Below are positions 26,643 to 35,063 of a stretch of DNA of 36,998 nt, in pieces. Numbering within the stretch: position 1 is the first letter of the stretch; each line of letters begins with the position of its first letter. The position numbers and the translations under genes are program-made. This stretch comes from Rhodospirillaceae bacterium. Its GTDB lineage: Bacteria > Pseudomonadota > Alphaproteobacteria > Rhodospirillales > JABHCV01. The notes beneath the pieces were generated by a model. It had not been told where the DNA came from. It saw nothing but the letters and a program-made list of their open reading frames with translations, and ran no database searches. The stretch is taken from assembly GCA_014382375.1 (NCBI GenBank), contig JACNJU010000154.1, forward strand, positions 1 to 36,998, given 5' to 3'.

Positions 26643-27320
26643 GTGAAGATGACTGCCAAAGCTGCTCCAAACCGCAAGCACTCCTATACGATTCCCTGTT
26701 CAAGTGATTTTCGTGACGCGGTGATGGCTCTGGCCGACAAACGCCGGGTCAATGTCGCCGATCTGGCCCGTTCGGTGGTTCTGGTTGTCAGCGCCGAAGA
26801 AATTTCCGATTTTCCCGACCCCGGCGGCCCACTGGCTGGTGACCGTGAAATCGTTGTTCTGAAATCCGGCGCTGCCAAGGGCAAGCCCTGGCAACGCAAA
26901 CCCCGCCTGCAGGTGCGTATGGCGCCCGGCTATGACGCTGTAACACTGCGCCGGGCCTTGGGTGTGGCGCTGTCTATTGATAAAGGGGCTGTTGATATCA
27001 GTCTCAATGGCGGCATCGAACAACAAGCAGCGCCGGTTGTTGATGAAAGCCTGATGCATGAGGCCCGTGAAGAACTGACCCGGTTGCGCTCTATTATCTC
27101 CGCACTGTCCTTCGAGCCCCTGCCCCAAGGCATTAAAAACCGCAACGACGCCCTTCATATTCTTGGCTTTCCTCCGGGCAGTCTGCCCGATGGAAAATCC
27201 ATGAAATCCCGCTTCCGTACCCTGGCCAGTATCCATCACCCCGACAGCGGCCATGGCGACCATGATCGTATGAGCCAGCTAAACGAGGCCATGGACCATC
27301 TCAAGCGTGGGGCGGCATAA
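26643..27320 (+). CDS. J-domain protein with N-terminal helix-turn-type region
   Basis: A 225-residue protein. The last 60 residues are a J domain: DALHILGFPPGSLPDG, MKSRFRTLASIHHPDSGHGD with the HPD triad at 199-201, and MSQLNEAMDHLKR. This domain stimulates the ATPase of a DnaK-type Hsp70. The N-terminal 50 residues (YTIPCSSDFRDAVMALADKR, then VNVADLARSVV) look like a ribbon-helix-helix DNA-binding segment, but that is a weak impression. The middle is unassigned. There is no Gly/Phe or zinc-finger region, so it is not a canonical DnaJ. GTG at 26643 lies 6 bases after AGG; ATG at 26649 is an alternative. It faces yccA across a hairpin-rich gap. Confidence 0.8.
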   Translation: MKMTAKAAPNRKHSYTIPCSSDFRDAVMALADKRRVNVADLARSVVLVVSAEEISDFPDPGGPLAGDREIVVLKSGAAKGKPWQRKPRLQVRMAPGYDAVTLRRALGVALSIDKGAVDISLNGGIEQQAAPVVDESLMHEAREELTRLRSIISALSFEPLPQGIKNRNDALHILGFPPGSLPDGKSMKSRFRTLASIHHPDSGHGDHDRMSQLNEAMDHLKRGAA

Positions 27321-27343
27321 AATAAGCTCCTCAGACGCCGGGC

Positions 27344-27409
27344 GGGGTCTCCGACCCCTTGGCTCGCCGCATAAACGGCGGCCCGCAGTCGCGGGCTTGG
27401 TGAACCAAG
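27344..27409. repeat. Four back-to-back small hairpins
   Basis: In 66 bases: GGGGTC-tcc-GACCCC (27344-27358), CGCCG-cataaa-CGGCG (27365-27380), GCCCGC-agtc-GCGGGC (27381-27396) and CTTGG-tgaa-CCAAG (27396-27409). They abut one another and lead directly into a strong terminator. The arrangement suggests a structured 3' untranslated region or a small RNA. Confidence 0.6.
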
Positions 27410-27414
27410 AATTA

Positions 27415-27447
27415 ATGGCGACAGGATATACTCCTGTCGCCATTTTT
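27415..27447 (+). terminator. Strong intrinsic terminator
   Basis: ATGGCGACAGGA (27415-27426) pairs perfectly with TCCTGTCGCCAT (27432-27443) around TATAC, followed by TTTTT. It ends the J-protein transcript and has some A/T on the other side, so it may also slow the converging yccA transcript. Confidence 0.9.
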
Positions 27448-27520
27448 ATTTTGACTTCCTAAGGCCCAGCCAAGAGAGCGGAGCGAACGCCCGGCCCTTG
27501 AGGGGCTTGAACCTTAAAGC

Positions 27521-28285
27521 TTACTTTCTCTCCCCGAACAATCTCAACAACATGAGAAACAGGTTGATGAAGTCCAGATACAGGGTCAGTGCGCCCATAA
27601 TGGCCTTTTTGGTCATCACGGCCGCGCTATCGGCTTCCATGTATATGGATTTGATTTTCTGGGTGTCATAGGCGGTCAGGCCGACGAAGATCAACACGCC
27701 GAGCACCGAAATAACGAAGTGCATGGCCGATGATTGCATGAACATGTTGACGACCATGGCGATGATCAGGCCAATCAGGCCCATCATCAGGAACGATCCC
27801 ATGCCTGTCAGGTCGCGCTTGGTGGTGTAGCCATACAGGCTCATCCCGGCGAAGGTTCCGGCGGTAATGAAGAACACCCTGGTCACCGAGGCACCGGTGT
27901 AGACAAGGAAAATATTGGCCAGGGAAAGGCCCATCACAGCGGCAAAGGCCCAGAATACGGCCTGTGCGGTCGATGCCTGCATCTTGTTGATGCCGAATGA
28001 CAGCGCCAGAATGAAGGCGAATGGCGACAGCATGGCAATCCAGGCAAGTCCGGTCGGCTGAAGCATGCCATCGGGGCCGGTTGCATACAGCAGGTTAAGG
28101 ATTGCCGGCGTGTTAGCGCTGAAATAGGCAATGATGCCCGTCAGGGCAAGCCCTGAAGCCATGTAGTTATAAACCCGGAGCATATACTCGCGCAGACCGG
28201 CATCAATTTCGACGCTTGCGTCGGTCTGGGCACCGCCGACTGCATGGGTGCCCAATGTAAATTTGCCGTTGGGATCGGAAGCCAT
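27521..28285 (-). CDS. Bax inhibitor-1/YccA family membrane protein
   Basis: A 254-residue inner-membrane protein of the BI-1/YccA/YbhL family. Seven hydrophobic segments are visible, with LREYMLRVYNYMASGLALTG at the start, and the C-terminal LIFVGLTAYDTQKIKSIY and LYLDFINLFLMLLRLFG segments that carry the conserved Asp residues of this calcium-leak-like fold. YccA in E. coli interacts with the FtsH protease. I choose the ATG at 28285 (MASDPNG) because ATGAGG five codons upstream serves as its ribosome-binding site; an ATG at 28297 is the alternative. It is monocistronic. Confidence 0.92.
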   Translation of the reverse strand: MASDPNGKFTLGTHAVGGAQTDASVEIDAGLREYMLRVYNYMASGLALTGIIAYFSANTPAILNLLYATGPDGMLQPTGLAWIAMLSPFAFILALSFGINKMQASTAQAVFWAFAAVMGLSLANIFLVYTGASVTRVFFITAGTFAGMSLYGYTTKRDLTGMGSFLMMGLIGLIIAMVVNMFMQSSAMHFVISVLGVLIFVGLTAYDTQKIKSIYMEADSAAVMTKKAIMGALTLYLDFINLFLMLLRLFGERK

Positions 28286-28320
28286 GAAAAACCTCATTTG
28301 CTGTAAAAAACAATCTTCGC

Positions 28321-28350
28321 TTAATATGGCAGAATAGCGCTCGAAATCAA
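28321..28350 (-). promoter_or_regulatory. Possible sigma-70-type promoter of the yccA-like gene
   Basis: On the minus strand TTGATT (28350-28345) and TATTAA (28326-28321) are spaced by 18 bases and lie 36 bases before the start codon. The match to consensus is moderate. Confidence 0.4.
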
Positions 28351-28378
28351 GGTGATGCTTGTAACAAAACGTAACAGG

Positions 28379-30931
28379 TTATTTATTGCGTAAGTGGGTC
28401 GAGGCCGTTTCCCCAAGCGCTTTCCAGGTGCCAAGGTATCCGGCGACAACGGTCACAAACAGGCAGATGGCAACGGTGCTGGCGACCACTTCAGGCAGGA
28501 AAATCCAACCGGCGCGCATCAGAAAAACCATTACCGCCCAGGCTGTCAATGTACCGATAGCGGCGGAAATAACACCCGTGGCAATGCCTAAAATGCCGTA
28601 TTCAAAGGCGAAGGCCTTAAGCAGGCGGCCCCGTGTCGCCCCCAGAACCTTGAAAATAACCGCATCATAAATACGGCGGCGCTGGCCTGCGGCGAGGGTT
28701 CCGGCGAGCACCAGTGAACCGGCAATGATCGTGATCAGCGAGGTGCCCTGCACCGCCTGGCCGATGCCTTCCAGAATATGGGCGGCCGCTTCAAGGGCTT
28801 CGCGCACACGGATCGAGGTGATGTTGGCAAAGCGGCTTGAGACGGCATCTTCCAGTTCTTCCTCGATGTCTGCTGGCGCTTCAACGGCGGCGATATGGGT
28901 ATGGGGGGCACCCTCCAGCGGTCCCGGCGCCAGAATGATGGCGAAGTCGAAGCGCAGGGATCGCCAGTCGATTTCGCGCAGGGACATGATCGTGCCTTCA
29001 ATTTCGCGGCCCAGCACATTGAGCGTCAAGGTGTCGCCAACATCAATGCCAAATCCCTTGGCCAGTCCGGCGTCCAGGGAAATCACCGGCGGCCCTGAAT
29101 AATTCTCATCCCACCATTCCCCCTTGATAATTTTTGAGCCCTCGGTCGGATTGGCCGACGACGTCAACGCCCGGTCACCATTTATGGCCCATTGCGATTC
29201 CGGTGCGACGGTGGCTTTTTCGACCGGGACGCCATCGATTTTGACAATCCGGCCGCGCAGGCTGGGCATCCGCCGGAAGCCCTTTGTCCCTGCTATCCCG
29301 GTTACCGTGTCATCAAAGGTCGCGACTTGCCCCGGCTGGATGTCGATGAAAAAAAATGCCGGTGCTTCTTCAGGCAGGCGTTCGTTGACCTGATAGTTCA
29401 AATTCCCCTGAATAAGGGCGACGGCAACCAGCACCGACAGGCCCAACCCCAGTGATAAAACGACGCTGGGGGCGTTGGAGCCGGGCCGGTGGATATTGGC
29501 CAGGGCTAGCCGCAGTTCGGCGTTTTTAGGGCTTTTAATTCGGACTGTCCATTTAACCAGAAGCGCCGCCCCCAGCCGCAACAAACCAACCGTGACCAGC
29601 GCACCACCCACGAACCAATAGGAAAAATAACGATCACTGGCGCTCAGGATTGTTAATCCGGCAAGTGCCGCAACACCTGCGATGGCGGCGATCATGGCGG
29701 CGCGGCCGGGTTTCAGGTTTGACGGCGCAATGGCGTCACGAAACAGGGTCGCCGCCGGGATTTCCCGGGCCCGCCCCAGTGGCCACATGGCAAAGGTAAG
29801 GGCTGTCAGCAAACCGAAGATTGCGGCCAGCGCCAGTGGCTTTGGGTAAAAATCGATATCCGGGGCGACGGGCATCTGGTTTGCAACGGCTGCCAGACCA
29901 ACAGCCGGAATGATGCCGCCGAATATCAACCCGATCCCGATCCCGAGCACACTCAAAACCATCACCTGAAGAAGATAAATCCTGAAAACAAGGGCTCCCG
30001 GTGCGCCGACGCATTTGAAGGTGGCGATGGTTGCGGTTTTGCCATCCAGATAACCGCCAACCGCATTTGTCACCCCGATGCCGCCAACCAGCAAAGCGGT
30101 CAGGCCGACAAAGCTCAGGAAAAGCGTCATTCGGTCGATGAAACGGCGAATACCCGGCGCTGCCTCATTTGGCTCGCGGACCCGCCAACCGGCCTTCGGG
30201 AAAACGTCGTTCAGATCTTCGCGCCAGGCGGCGGGATCGACTCCCGTGGGCAACAGCACACGGGTATGGAAATGGGCTTGCGAGCCCGGTCTGATCAGCC
30301 CTGTTTGCTCTAACGCCGCCATGGATACCATCAGGCGGGGTCCGAAACTAAGGACACTGGCGACCCGGTCGGGCTCGCTTTTAATGATGGCGGTGATGCT
30401 AAAGGTCGCATCGCCGACTTTGACCTGGCCACCCAAATCGAGCCCCAGCCTTTTCAGTAAATTGGCGTCGGCGACAGCGCCGAAACGGTCATCGCTCTGT
30501 TTGGCCAGCGCCTCATCTAAGGCCAGCGCCGGGGACAATTCCATTTCACCGATCAAGGGGTAGGCGTCATCGACGCTTTTCAGTTCGATCAAGGAACGCC
30601 CACGCTTGCCCGCGCCCGTTCCTTCAAGCGGGGCAGCCATGGCGCGTAACTCCAACGTTTTTGAAAGCGCCCGGGTCTGCTCAGTAAGGTAGTGATCCTG
30701 TTTTTCAGTGTTAGCGTGGTTATGGAAACGCAGGTCAATATCGCCGCCGAGAATATTTTTGGCATTATTGTTCAGACCGGCGGTGACCGAGGCGCTGATC
30801 GTGCCGACGGCGGCAATGGCGGCGACGCCGACGCCCAGACAGGCGAGAAAAATGCGAAAGCCGGTCAAGCCCGCACGCAACTCTCTACGCGCCAACGTCC
30901 ATGCCAGTGCCCACTGCGCGCTAACCCTCAT
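28379..30931 (-). CDS. FtsX-like ABC permease (YbbP type)
   Basis: An 850-residue inner-membrane protein. It has an N-terminal transmembrane helix (FRIFLACLGVGVAAIAAVGTI), a large periplasmic domain (about 50-270), a block of transmembrane helices (about 270-480), a second periplasmic domain and a final set of three helices including LITIIAGSLVLAGTLAAGQRRR and YDAVIFKVLGATRGRLLKAF, the FtsX permease signature. It matches YbbP, partner of YbbA, a mechanotransmission-type ABC system presumed to handle envelope lipids or proteins. I choose the ATG at 30931 ([19 protein letters not shown]). It overlaps the ATPase gene by 11 bases. Confidence 0.92.
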   Translation of the reverse strand: MRVSAQWALAWTLARRELRAGLTGFRIFLACLGVGVAAIAAVGTISASVTAGLNNNAKNILGGDIDLRFHNHANTEKQDHYLTEQTRALSKTLELRAMAAPLEGTGAGKRGRSLIELKSVDDAYPLIGEMELSPALALDEALAKQSDDRFGAVADANLLKRLGLDLGGQVKVGDATFSITAIIKSEPDRVASVLSFGPRLMVSMAALEQTGLIRPGSQAHFHTRVLLPTGVDPAAWREDLNDVFPKAGWRVREPNEAAPGIRRFIDRMTLFLSFVGLTALLVGGIGVTNAVGGYLDGKTATIATFKCVGAPGALVFRIYLLQVMVLSVLGIGIGLIFGGIIPAVGLAAVANQMPVAPDIDFYPKPLALAAIFGLLTALTFAMWPLGRAREIPAATLFRDAIAPSNLKPGRAAMIAAIAGVAALAGLTILSASDRYFSYWFVGGALVTVGLLRLGAALLVKWTVRIKSPKNAELRLALANIHRPGSNAPSVVLSLGLGLSVLVAVALIQGNLNYQVNERLPEEAPAFFFIDIQPGQVATFDDTVTGIAGTKGFRRMPSLRGRIVKIDGVPVEKATVAPESQWAINGDRALTSSANPTEGSKIIKGEWWDENYSGPPVISLDAGLAKGFGIDVGDTLTLNVLGREIEGTIMSLREIDWRSLRFDFAIILAPGPLEGAPHTHIAAVEAPADIEEELEDAVSSRFANITSIRVREALEAAAHILEGIGQAVQGTSLITIIAGSLVLAGTLAAGQRRRIYDAVIFKVLGATRGRLLKAFAFEYGILGIATGVISAAIGTLTAWAVMVFLMRAGWIFLPEVVASTVAICLFVTVVAGYLGTWKALGETASTHLRNK

Positions 30932-31607
30932 AAGATATTTTCCCGTCCAGCATGGCAATGGTCCGGCCGCAGCGTTCGGCCAGCTCCGGCTGATGGGTGA
31001 CCAGCATCATTGTCGTGTTGCAGCGCTCTTTCAGGTTGAACAGTAAATCCATAACTTTATGGCCCGTATCACCATCCAGATTGCCGGTCGGTTCATCGGC
31101 CAAAAGAATGGTCGGTTCGGGTGCGAAGGCGCGAGCCAGCGCCACCCGTTGTTGCTCGCCACCTGAAAGCTGGCCCGGATAGTGATCAATTCGGTGGCTC
31201 AGGCCGACGGCGTCAAGCTCGGCGCGGGCACGCTCAAAAGAATCGGAGCGCCCGGCAAACTCAAGGGGCATGGCGGCGTTTTCCAATGCGGTCATGGTTG
31301 GCACCAGATGAAAGTCCTGAAAGACAATGCCGACATGGTTCTGTCGAAACAGGGCAAGTTGGTCTTCGTTCATGGCGTTCAGGTCGTGCCCGGCGATGGT
31401 GATTTCACCGCGGGTCACTTTTTCAAGACCAGCAATAACCATCAACATGGAGGTCTTGCCAGAACCGCTGGGGCCGATGACGCCGATGGTTTCTCCCGCC
31501 TTGATAGACAGATCAATCCCGCGCAGGATGTTGACCTCGCCTGCATTGCTGGTCAGGCTAAGTTCAACCAGTTTTAATTCAATGGCCGTATCGGTATGCT
31601 CTGTCAT
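30921..31607 (-). CDS. ABC transporter ATPase (YbbA type)
   Basis: A 228-residue ATPase of the MacB/LolD/YbbA group. It has Walker [11 protein letters not shown]-loop [18 protein letters not shown], signature [14 protein letters not shown], Walker [13 protein letters not shown] and switch [12 protein letters not shown]. It pairs with the YbbP-like permease, whose gene it overlaps by 11 bases. Its ATG (31607-31605) shares two bases with the ATG of the divergent esterase gene, so each promoter must lie inside the other gene. The tesA/ybbA/ybbP neighbourhood is also found in E. coli. Confidence 0.94.
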   Translation of the reverse strand: MTEHTDTAIELKLVELSLTSNAGEVNILRGIDLSIKAGETIGVIGPSGSGKTSMLMVIAGLEKVTRGEITIAGHDLNAMNEDQLALFRQNHVGIVFQDFHLVPTMTALENAAMPLEFAGRSDSFERARAELDAVGLSHRIDHYPGQLSGGEQQRVALARAFAPEPTILLADEPTGNLDGDTGHKVMDLLFNLKERCNTTMMLVTHQPELAERCGRTIAMLDGKISYEG

Positions 31608-32280
31608 GATGTTCCTTAAGTTTTTCCGCTTCCGTTATGGCGAGGTCAGCGACAAAGTCAATGCGCTGATACTAATTGTACTGCTCACTTTTTCTTTACC
31701 GGCCCCGATACTAGCTTCCGATCCGGTCCGAATTATGGCCCTGGGGGACAGTCTCAGCGCCGGTTACGGCTTGCTGCAAGCGGACGCATTTCCAAACCAG
31801 TTGCAGCGCGCCCTCAATGACGATGGCATTGATGCCGTGGTCATAAACGCCGGTGTTTCAGGCGATACATCTGCTGGCGGCTTGTCCCGGTTGGAGTGGG
31901 CGTTGTCCGAAAGGGTCGACGCGGTTATCATTGAATTGGGTGCAAACGATGGTCTGCGTGGACTTGATCCGGGAGAAACGTTTAAAAACCTGGATGCAAT
32001 TTTGGGCAAGTTGAAGCAACGGGGACTGGCGATGTTGTTGACTGGTATGCGCGCACCACCAAATCTGGGGGAAGACTATGGCCACGAGTTTGCGGCCATC
32101 TATCCCCGGCTGGCCAAAAAGCATGACGTTCCGTTTTATCCGTTTTTTCTTGAGGGTGTCGCCGCTATTGCCGATCTCAATCAGGACGACACTATCCATC
32201 CAAACGCTCGTGGGGTAAGGGTTGTTACCAAAGGCATCCTTCCCTTTGTCAAAGAGATGATTCAGGGGATAAAAAAATAA
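31606..32280 (+). CDS. Arylesterase / thioesterase TesA-like (SGNH hydrolase)
   Basis: A 224-residue SGNH-family hydrolase, probably exported. Block I is IMALGDSLSAGYG with Ser49, block II is INAGVSGDTSAGG, block III is ELGANDGLRG and block V is DDTIHPNARG with the catalytic Asp/His. A hydrophobic stretch (about 20-32) followed by PILAS before residue 39 looks like a signal peptide, but the preceding 18 residues are long and basic-aromatic. Start choice is uncertain between ATGs at 31606 and 31609, and both overlap the divergent ATPase gene's start. Activity may be on acyl-CoA, lysophospholipid or aryl esters. The FIST gene follows with no gap. Confidence 0.9.
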   Translation: MMFLKFFRFRYGEVSDKVNALILIVLLTFSLPAPILASDPVRIMALGDSLSAGYGLLQADAFPNQLQRALNDDGIDAVVINAGVSGDTSAGGLSRLEWALSERVDAVIIELGANDGLRGLDPGETFKNLDAILGKLKQRGLAMLLTGMRAPPNLGEDYGHEFAAIYPRLAKKHDVPFYPFFLEGVAAIADLNQDDTIHPNARGVRVVTKGILPFVKEMIQGIKK

Positions 32281-33414
32281 ATGTCCGCCTTCAAGGTTGT
32301 TCACACACAGGCTGATGACTGGGCCCACGCCGCAAAAGTTTGCGCCGACGGCCTTGCCCGAGGGGCCGGGGATTTCAATCTCGGCTTCATTTACGCCACC
32401 GACCCTCTGGCTGACGATCTGCCATCGATCCTGACTTACTTAAGACAGAAATCGGGTATTGAGCACTGGGTTGGCAGCATTGGAATGGGTATTTGCGCTA
32501 TTTCCCAGGAAGGAGGCGGGGAATATTTTGATCAACCCGCCCTTGCAGTTATGGCAATGGCGTTACCGGCGGACAGCTTCCAGATTTTACCACCTTTGGA
32601 AAATGATATTGGCGAATTACCGAAAAAGGCGCTCACCTGGATTAAAGACAAAGCAGCTTATTTTGGCGTCGTTCACGGTGATCCGTCCAATTCCCTTGTT
32701 CCAGAACTGATCGAGGAACTGGCGAATGCGACCACGGGATTTCTGGTTGGCGGCCTGTCATCATCAGCAGCATCAGGGCCATTTTATCAGGTTGCCGAGC
32801 GTGTCATCAAAGACGGCCTGTCAGGGGTCATGTTTGCGCCCGGCCTTGATGTTGTCACGGCCCTTTCTCAAGGCTGCATACCGATATCGGAAAGCCATCT
32901 TATTTCTGATTGTATTGACAACATCATCATCGGGCTTGATGGCCGCCCTGCCCTGGACGTGTTCATTGAGGATATTGGCGAAGAGCTGGCTGAAGATCTG
33001 GGACAAGTGGCGGGGCTGGTCCATGCTGCCCTTCCCATTGAGGGTTCAGATACCGGGGACTATCTGGTTCGGGCCCTGGTCGGCATTGATCCTGATCGGG
33101 GCTGGTTGGCCATTGGCGAGCAGGTTCAGTCAGGCGGGCGCTTGCTGTTCGTGCGCCGCGACCCGGTTAGCGCAGAAACAGACCTGCGAAACCGGCTCGA
33201 ACACCTCAAAGGACGCCTTGATAAACCGCCGGGTGCCGCCCTTTATTACAGTTGCGTCGGGCGCGGCCCTTCGATGTTCGGCGCGGGGGAGCGGGAGCTT
33301 GAGATAATCATGGATATTTTCGGTAATGTGCCGCTGGTTGGTTTTTTTGGCAACGGCGAGATTTCCCATAATCGTCTTTACGGATACACCGGCGTGTTGA
33401 CCCTGATTTCCTAA
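32281..33414 (+). CDS. FIST domain protein
   Basis: A 377-residue protein with FIST N and FIST C domains, proposed small-ligand sensory domains. Typical stretches are LGFIYATDPLADDL, EHWVGSIGMGICA, GFLVGGLSSSAASG, LSQGCIPISESHLISDC, RALVGIDPDRGWLAIGE and the C-terminal YYSCVGRGPSMFG, then PLVGFFGNGEI. There is no kinase, cyclase or receiver domain, so it is a stand-alone FIST protein. Its ATG directly follows the TAA of the tesA-like gene (TAAATG), which strongly implies coupled translation. The linked role is unknown. Confidence 0.88.
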   Translation: MSAFKVVHTQADDWAHAAKVCADGLARGAGDFNLGFIYATDPLADDLPSILTYLRQKSGIEHWVGSIGMGICAISQEGGGEYFDQPALAVMAMALPADSFQILPPLENDIGELPKKALTWIKDKAAYFGVVHGDPSNSLVPELIEELANATTGFLVGGLSSSAASGPFYQVAERVIKDGLSGVMFAPGLDVVTALSQGCIPISESHLISDCIDNIIIGLDGRPALDVFIEDIGEELAEDLGQVAGLVHAALPIEGSDTGDYLVRALVGIDPDRGWLAIGEQVQSGGRLLFVRRDPVSAETDLRNRLEHLKGRLDKPPGAALYYSCVGRGPSMFGAGERELEIIMDIFGNVPLVGFFGNGEISHNRLYGYTGVLTLIS

Positions 33415-33454
33415 AAAAAAGAAGCGGTCTGCTTTGGGGATTGCAGACTGCTTC
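33413..33454 (-). terminator. Intrinsic terminator facing the minus strand
   Basis: GAAGCGGTCTGC (33421-33432) pairs with GCAGACTGCTTC (33443-33454), one G-U wobble included. The run of eight A (33413-33420) precedes it on the plus strand, so the T-run follows the hairpin only for transcripts on the minus strand. No minus-strand gene is seen just upstream of it. Confidence 0.6.
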
Positions 33455-33473
33455 CAAGAAACTTAAGAGAGGT

Positions 33474-33511
33474 GGCGGCCCGCCAGGGAGGGGCAAACGG
33501 GCCGCCGTTTT
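33474..33511 (+). terminator. Probable terminator of the tesA-FIST unit
   Basis: GGCGGCCCG (33474-33482) pairs perfectly with CGGGCCGCC (33498-33506) across a 15-base loop, followed by GTTTT. It is GC-rich with a short T-run. Confidence 0.65.
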
Positions 33512-33656
33512 GAGAGTTCCTTTATCGTTTTTACAGACTAGCGGCAGCCTGCTGAATTGACTCTGAACTTGTTGTTCATCAACCATTCACAATGGTGAAG
33601 GTGGCTCGAAGCGGTTAGAATAACGAGCGTGGAAATATGAATTTAGGATACCTCGC

Positions 33657-34223
33657 ATGATTCGCCTGTTCGTCGGAATCCCGCTTGCCCAGGATGTGCG
33701 CCAGCACCTGCATAGCCTTTCTGGTGGCCTGGAAGGGGCACACTGGATCAGCCCTGAGAACATGCATCTGACGCTGCGTTTTATTGGCGAGGTCGACGAG
33801 GTTCAGGCCGCTGATATCAATGATGCCCTTAGCAGCATTGATAGCCCCGCATTTGAAATTTCATTGGCGGGGGTTGAGGCCTTCGGCCGCGCCCATATGG
33901 TCCACACAATTTGGGCTGCAGTACCAGGCGAGCCGGCCCTGTCTCATCTTCATGGCAAGGTCGAACGGGCTTTGGTTCAAAGCGGGCTTGCGCCCGAACG
34001 CCGAAAATTCACCCCGCACATTACCCTGGCCCGTGTCAGAAAATCCCCTAAGGGGAAAGCCGCCGCCTGGCTGGCCGATCATGGCGGTTTTAAATCGCCG
34101 CCGTTCACGGTTGATCACTTTGTGCTTTTCAGGAGTCATCTGGGTCACAACGGCGCTCATTATGAATCCCTTGCGGAATATGCACTGGCCTATGAACCTG
34201 TTCTAGAAGCCGAACTTTCTTAA
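33657..34223 (+). CDS. thpR: RNA 2',3'-cyclic phosphodiesterase
   Basis: A 188-residue 2H phosphoesterase (ThpR/LigT). The two HxTx motifs that define the family are HLTL (37-40) in MHLTLRFIGE and HITL (121-124) in KFTPHITLARVRK. It begins MIRLFVGIPL, the usual N-terminus. The enzyme opens 2',3'-cyclic phosphates on RNA and has weak 2'-5' ligase activity; its physiological role is unclear. The last 21 bases overlap the 3' end of the convergent fructosamine-kinase-like gene. Confidence 0.94.
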   Translation: MIRLFVGIPLAQDVRQHLHSLSGGLEGAHWISPENMHLTLRFIGEVDEVQAADINDALSSIDSPAFEISLAGVEAFGRAHMVHTIWAAVPGEPALSHLHGKVERALVQSGLAPERRKFTPHITLARVRKSPKGKAAAWLADHGGFKSPPFTVDHFVLFRSHLGHNGAHYESLAEYALAYEPVLEAELS

Positions 34224-35057
34224 AATTCCATCGACAGAACCAACGTAGGAACCGCCGAACAGGCGCACATGGACGAGCAGTGGATACAGGTTATAAAGAT
34301 CCCGCCGCTCCTCAAAAAAGCCAGGTGCAATGGGACGGTGTTCCTTGTAGCGCGAGAAGAAAGCATCGCCGAAGGTTGAGAACAAGGTGGTGAAGGCGAG
34401 TTCGATTTCCGGGTCGGCAAAATAAATAGCCGGATCAATGAAGCCGGTGATAGCTCCGTTTGCGGCGAGCACGTTGCCGCCCCACATATCGCCATGGATA
34501 AGGGAGGGCCGGGCGGGTTCGACAAGCCACCTGTCGAGCTTACCGGCGAAGGCTTCAATACGTTTCATCATCTCGCCGGGCAGGCGTCCTGCGATCACCC
34601 CCTGACTGGCCATTTCGATTAGCCGGTGTGCGGCGAAGAATTCGAGCCAGTTTCCGGTTTGTGGGTTGGGTTGATGAAGGCCGCCGATAACGGTGTCAAA
34701 ATCAAAGCCATAACTTTTGGCGCTTACCCCGTGCAGGGAGGCGACAAGGTCGGCGGCATGGATTTCAGCATTCGTATTCATTTGTCCAGCACCGTCAATA
34801 AAAGTCATCAACAGCAAGCCGTCATCGCTGTGCAGCACAGCCGGTACCGGTAATTCTGAATGATCGGCCAGGTATTGCAGCATCAGGCCTTCAATGGCGA
34901 GGCCGCTTCCCGTATCGCCGACTTTGGCAACAAGGCTTTCCCTGTTGTTTAAGTTTACTTTGCAGACATCACCGACGCAGCCACCGCTTAAAGTCCGTAT
35001 GCTGGTGATCCCGGCACCGGCAATCTTTTCGATTGTTTTGCGTAGGTGATCTTGCAT
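34203..35057 (-). CDS. Fructosamine/ribulosamine kinase-like protein
   Basis: A 284-residue member of the fructosamine-3-kinase family. Key parts are TLSGGCVGDVCKV (22-34), the catalytic HGDMWGGN with Asp190 and the metal-binding FIDPAIYFADPEIELAFT with Asp208. The family phosphorylates ketoamines formed on proteins by sugars, so that they fall apart; many bacterial members act on ribulosamines or erythrulosamines. It is last of three genes with a low-molecular-weight phosphatase first, an association noted for bacterial homologues where the phosphatase is proposed to dephosphorylate sugar-phosphate adducts before the kinase acts. The ATG at 35057 is 6 bases after the preceding stop. Confidence 0.9.
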   Translation of the reverse strand: MQDHLRKTIEKIAGAGITSIRTLSGGCVGDVCKVNLNNRESLVAKVGDTGSGLAIEGLMLQYLADHSELPVPAVLHSDDGLLLMTFIDGAGQMNTNAEIHAADLVASLHGVSAKSYGFDFDTVIGGLHQPNPQTGNWLEFFAAHRLIEMASQGVIAGRLPGEMMKRIEAFAGKLDRWLVEPARPSLIHGDMWGGNVLAANGAITGFIDPAIYFADPEIELAFTTLFSTFGDAFFSRYKEHRPIAPGFFEERRDLYNLYPLLVHVRLFGGSYVGSVDGILRKFGF

Positions 35058-35063
35058 CAGGCT

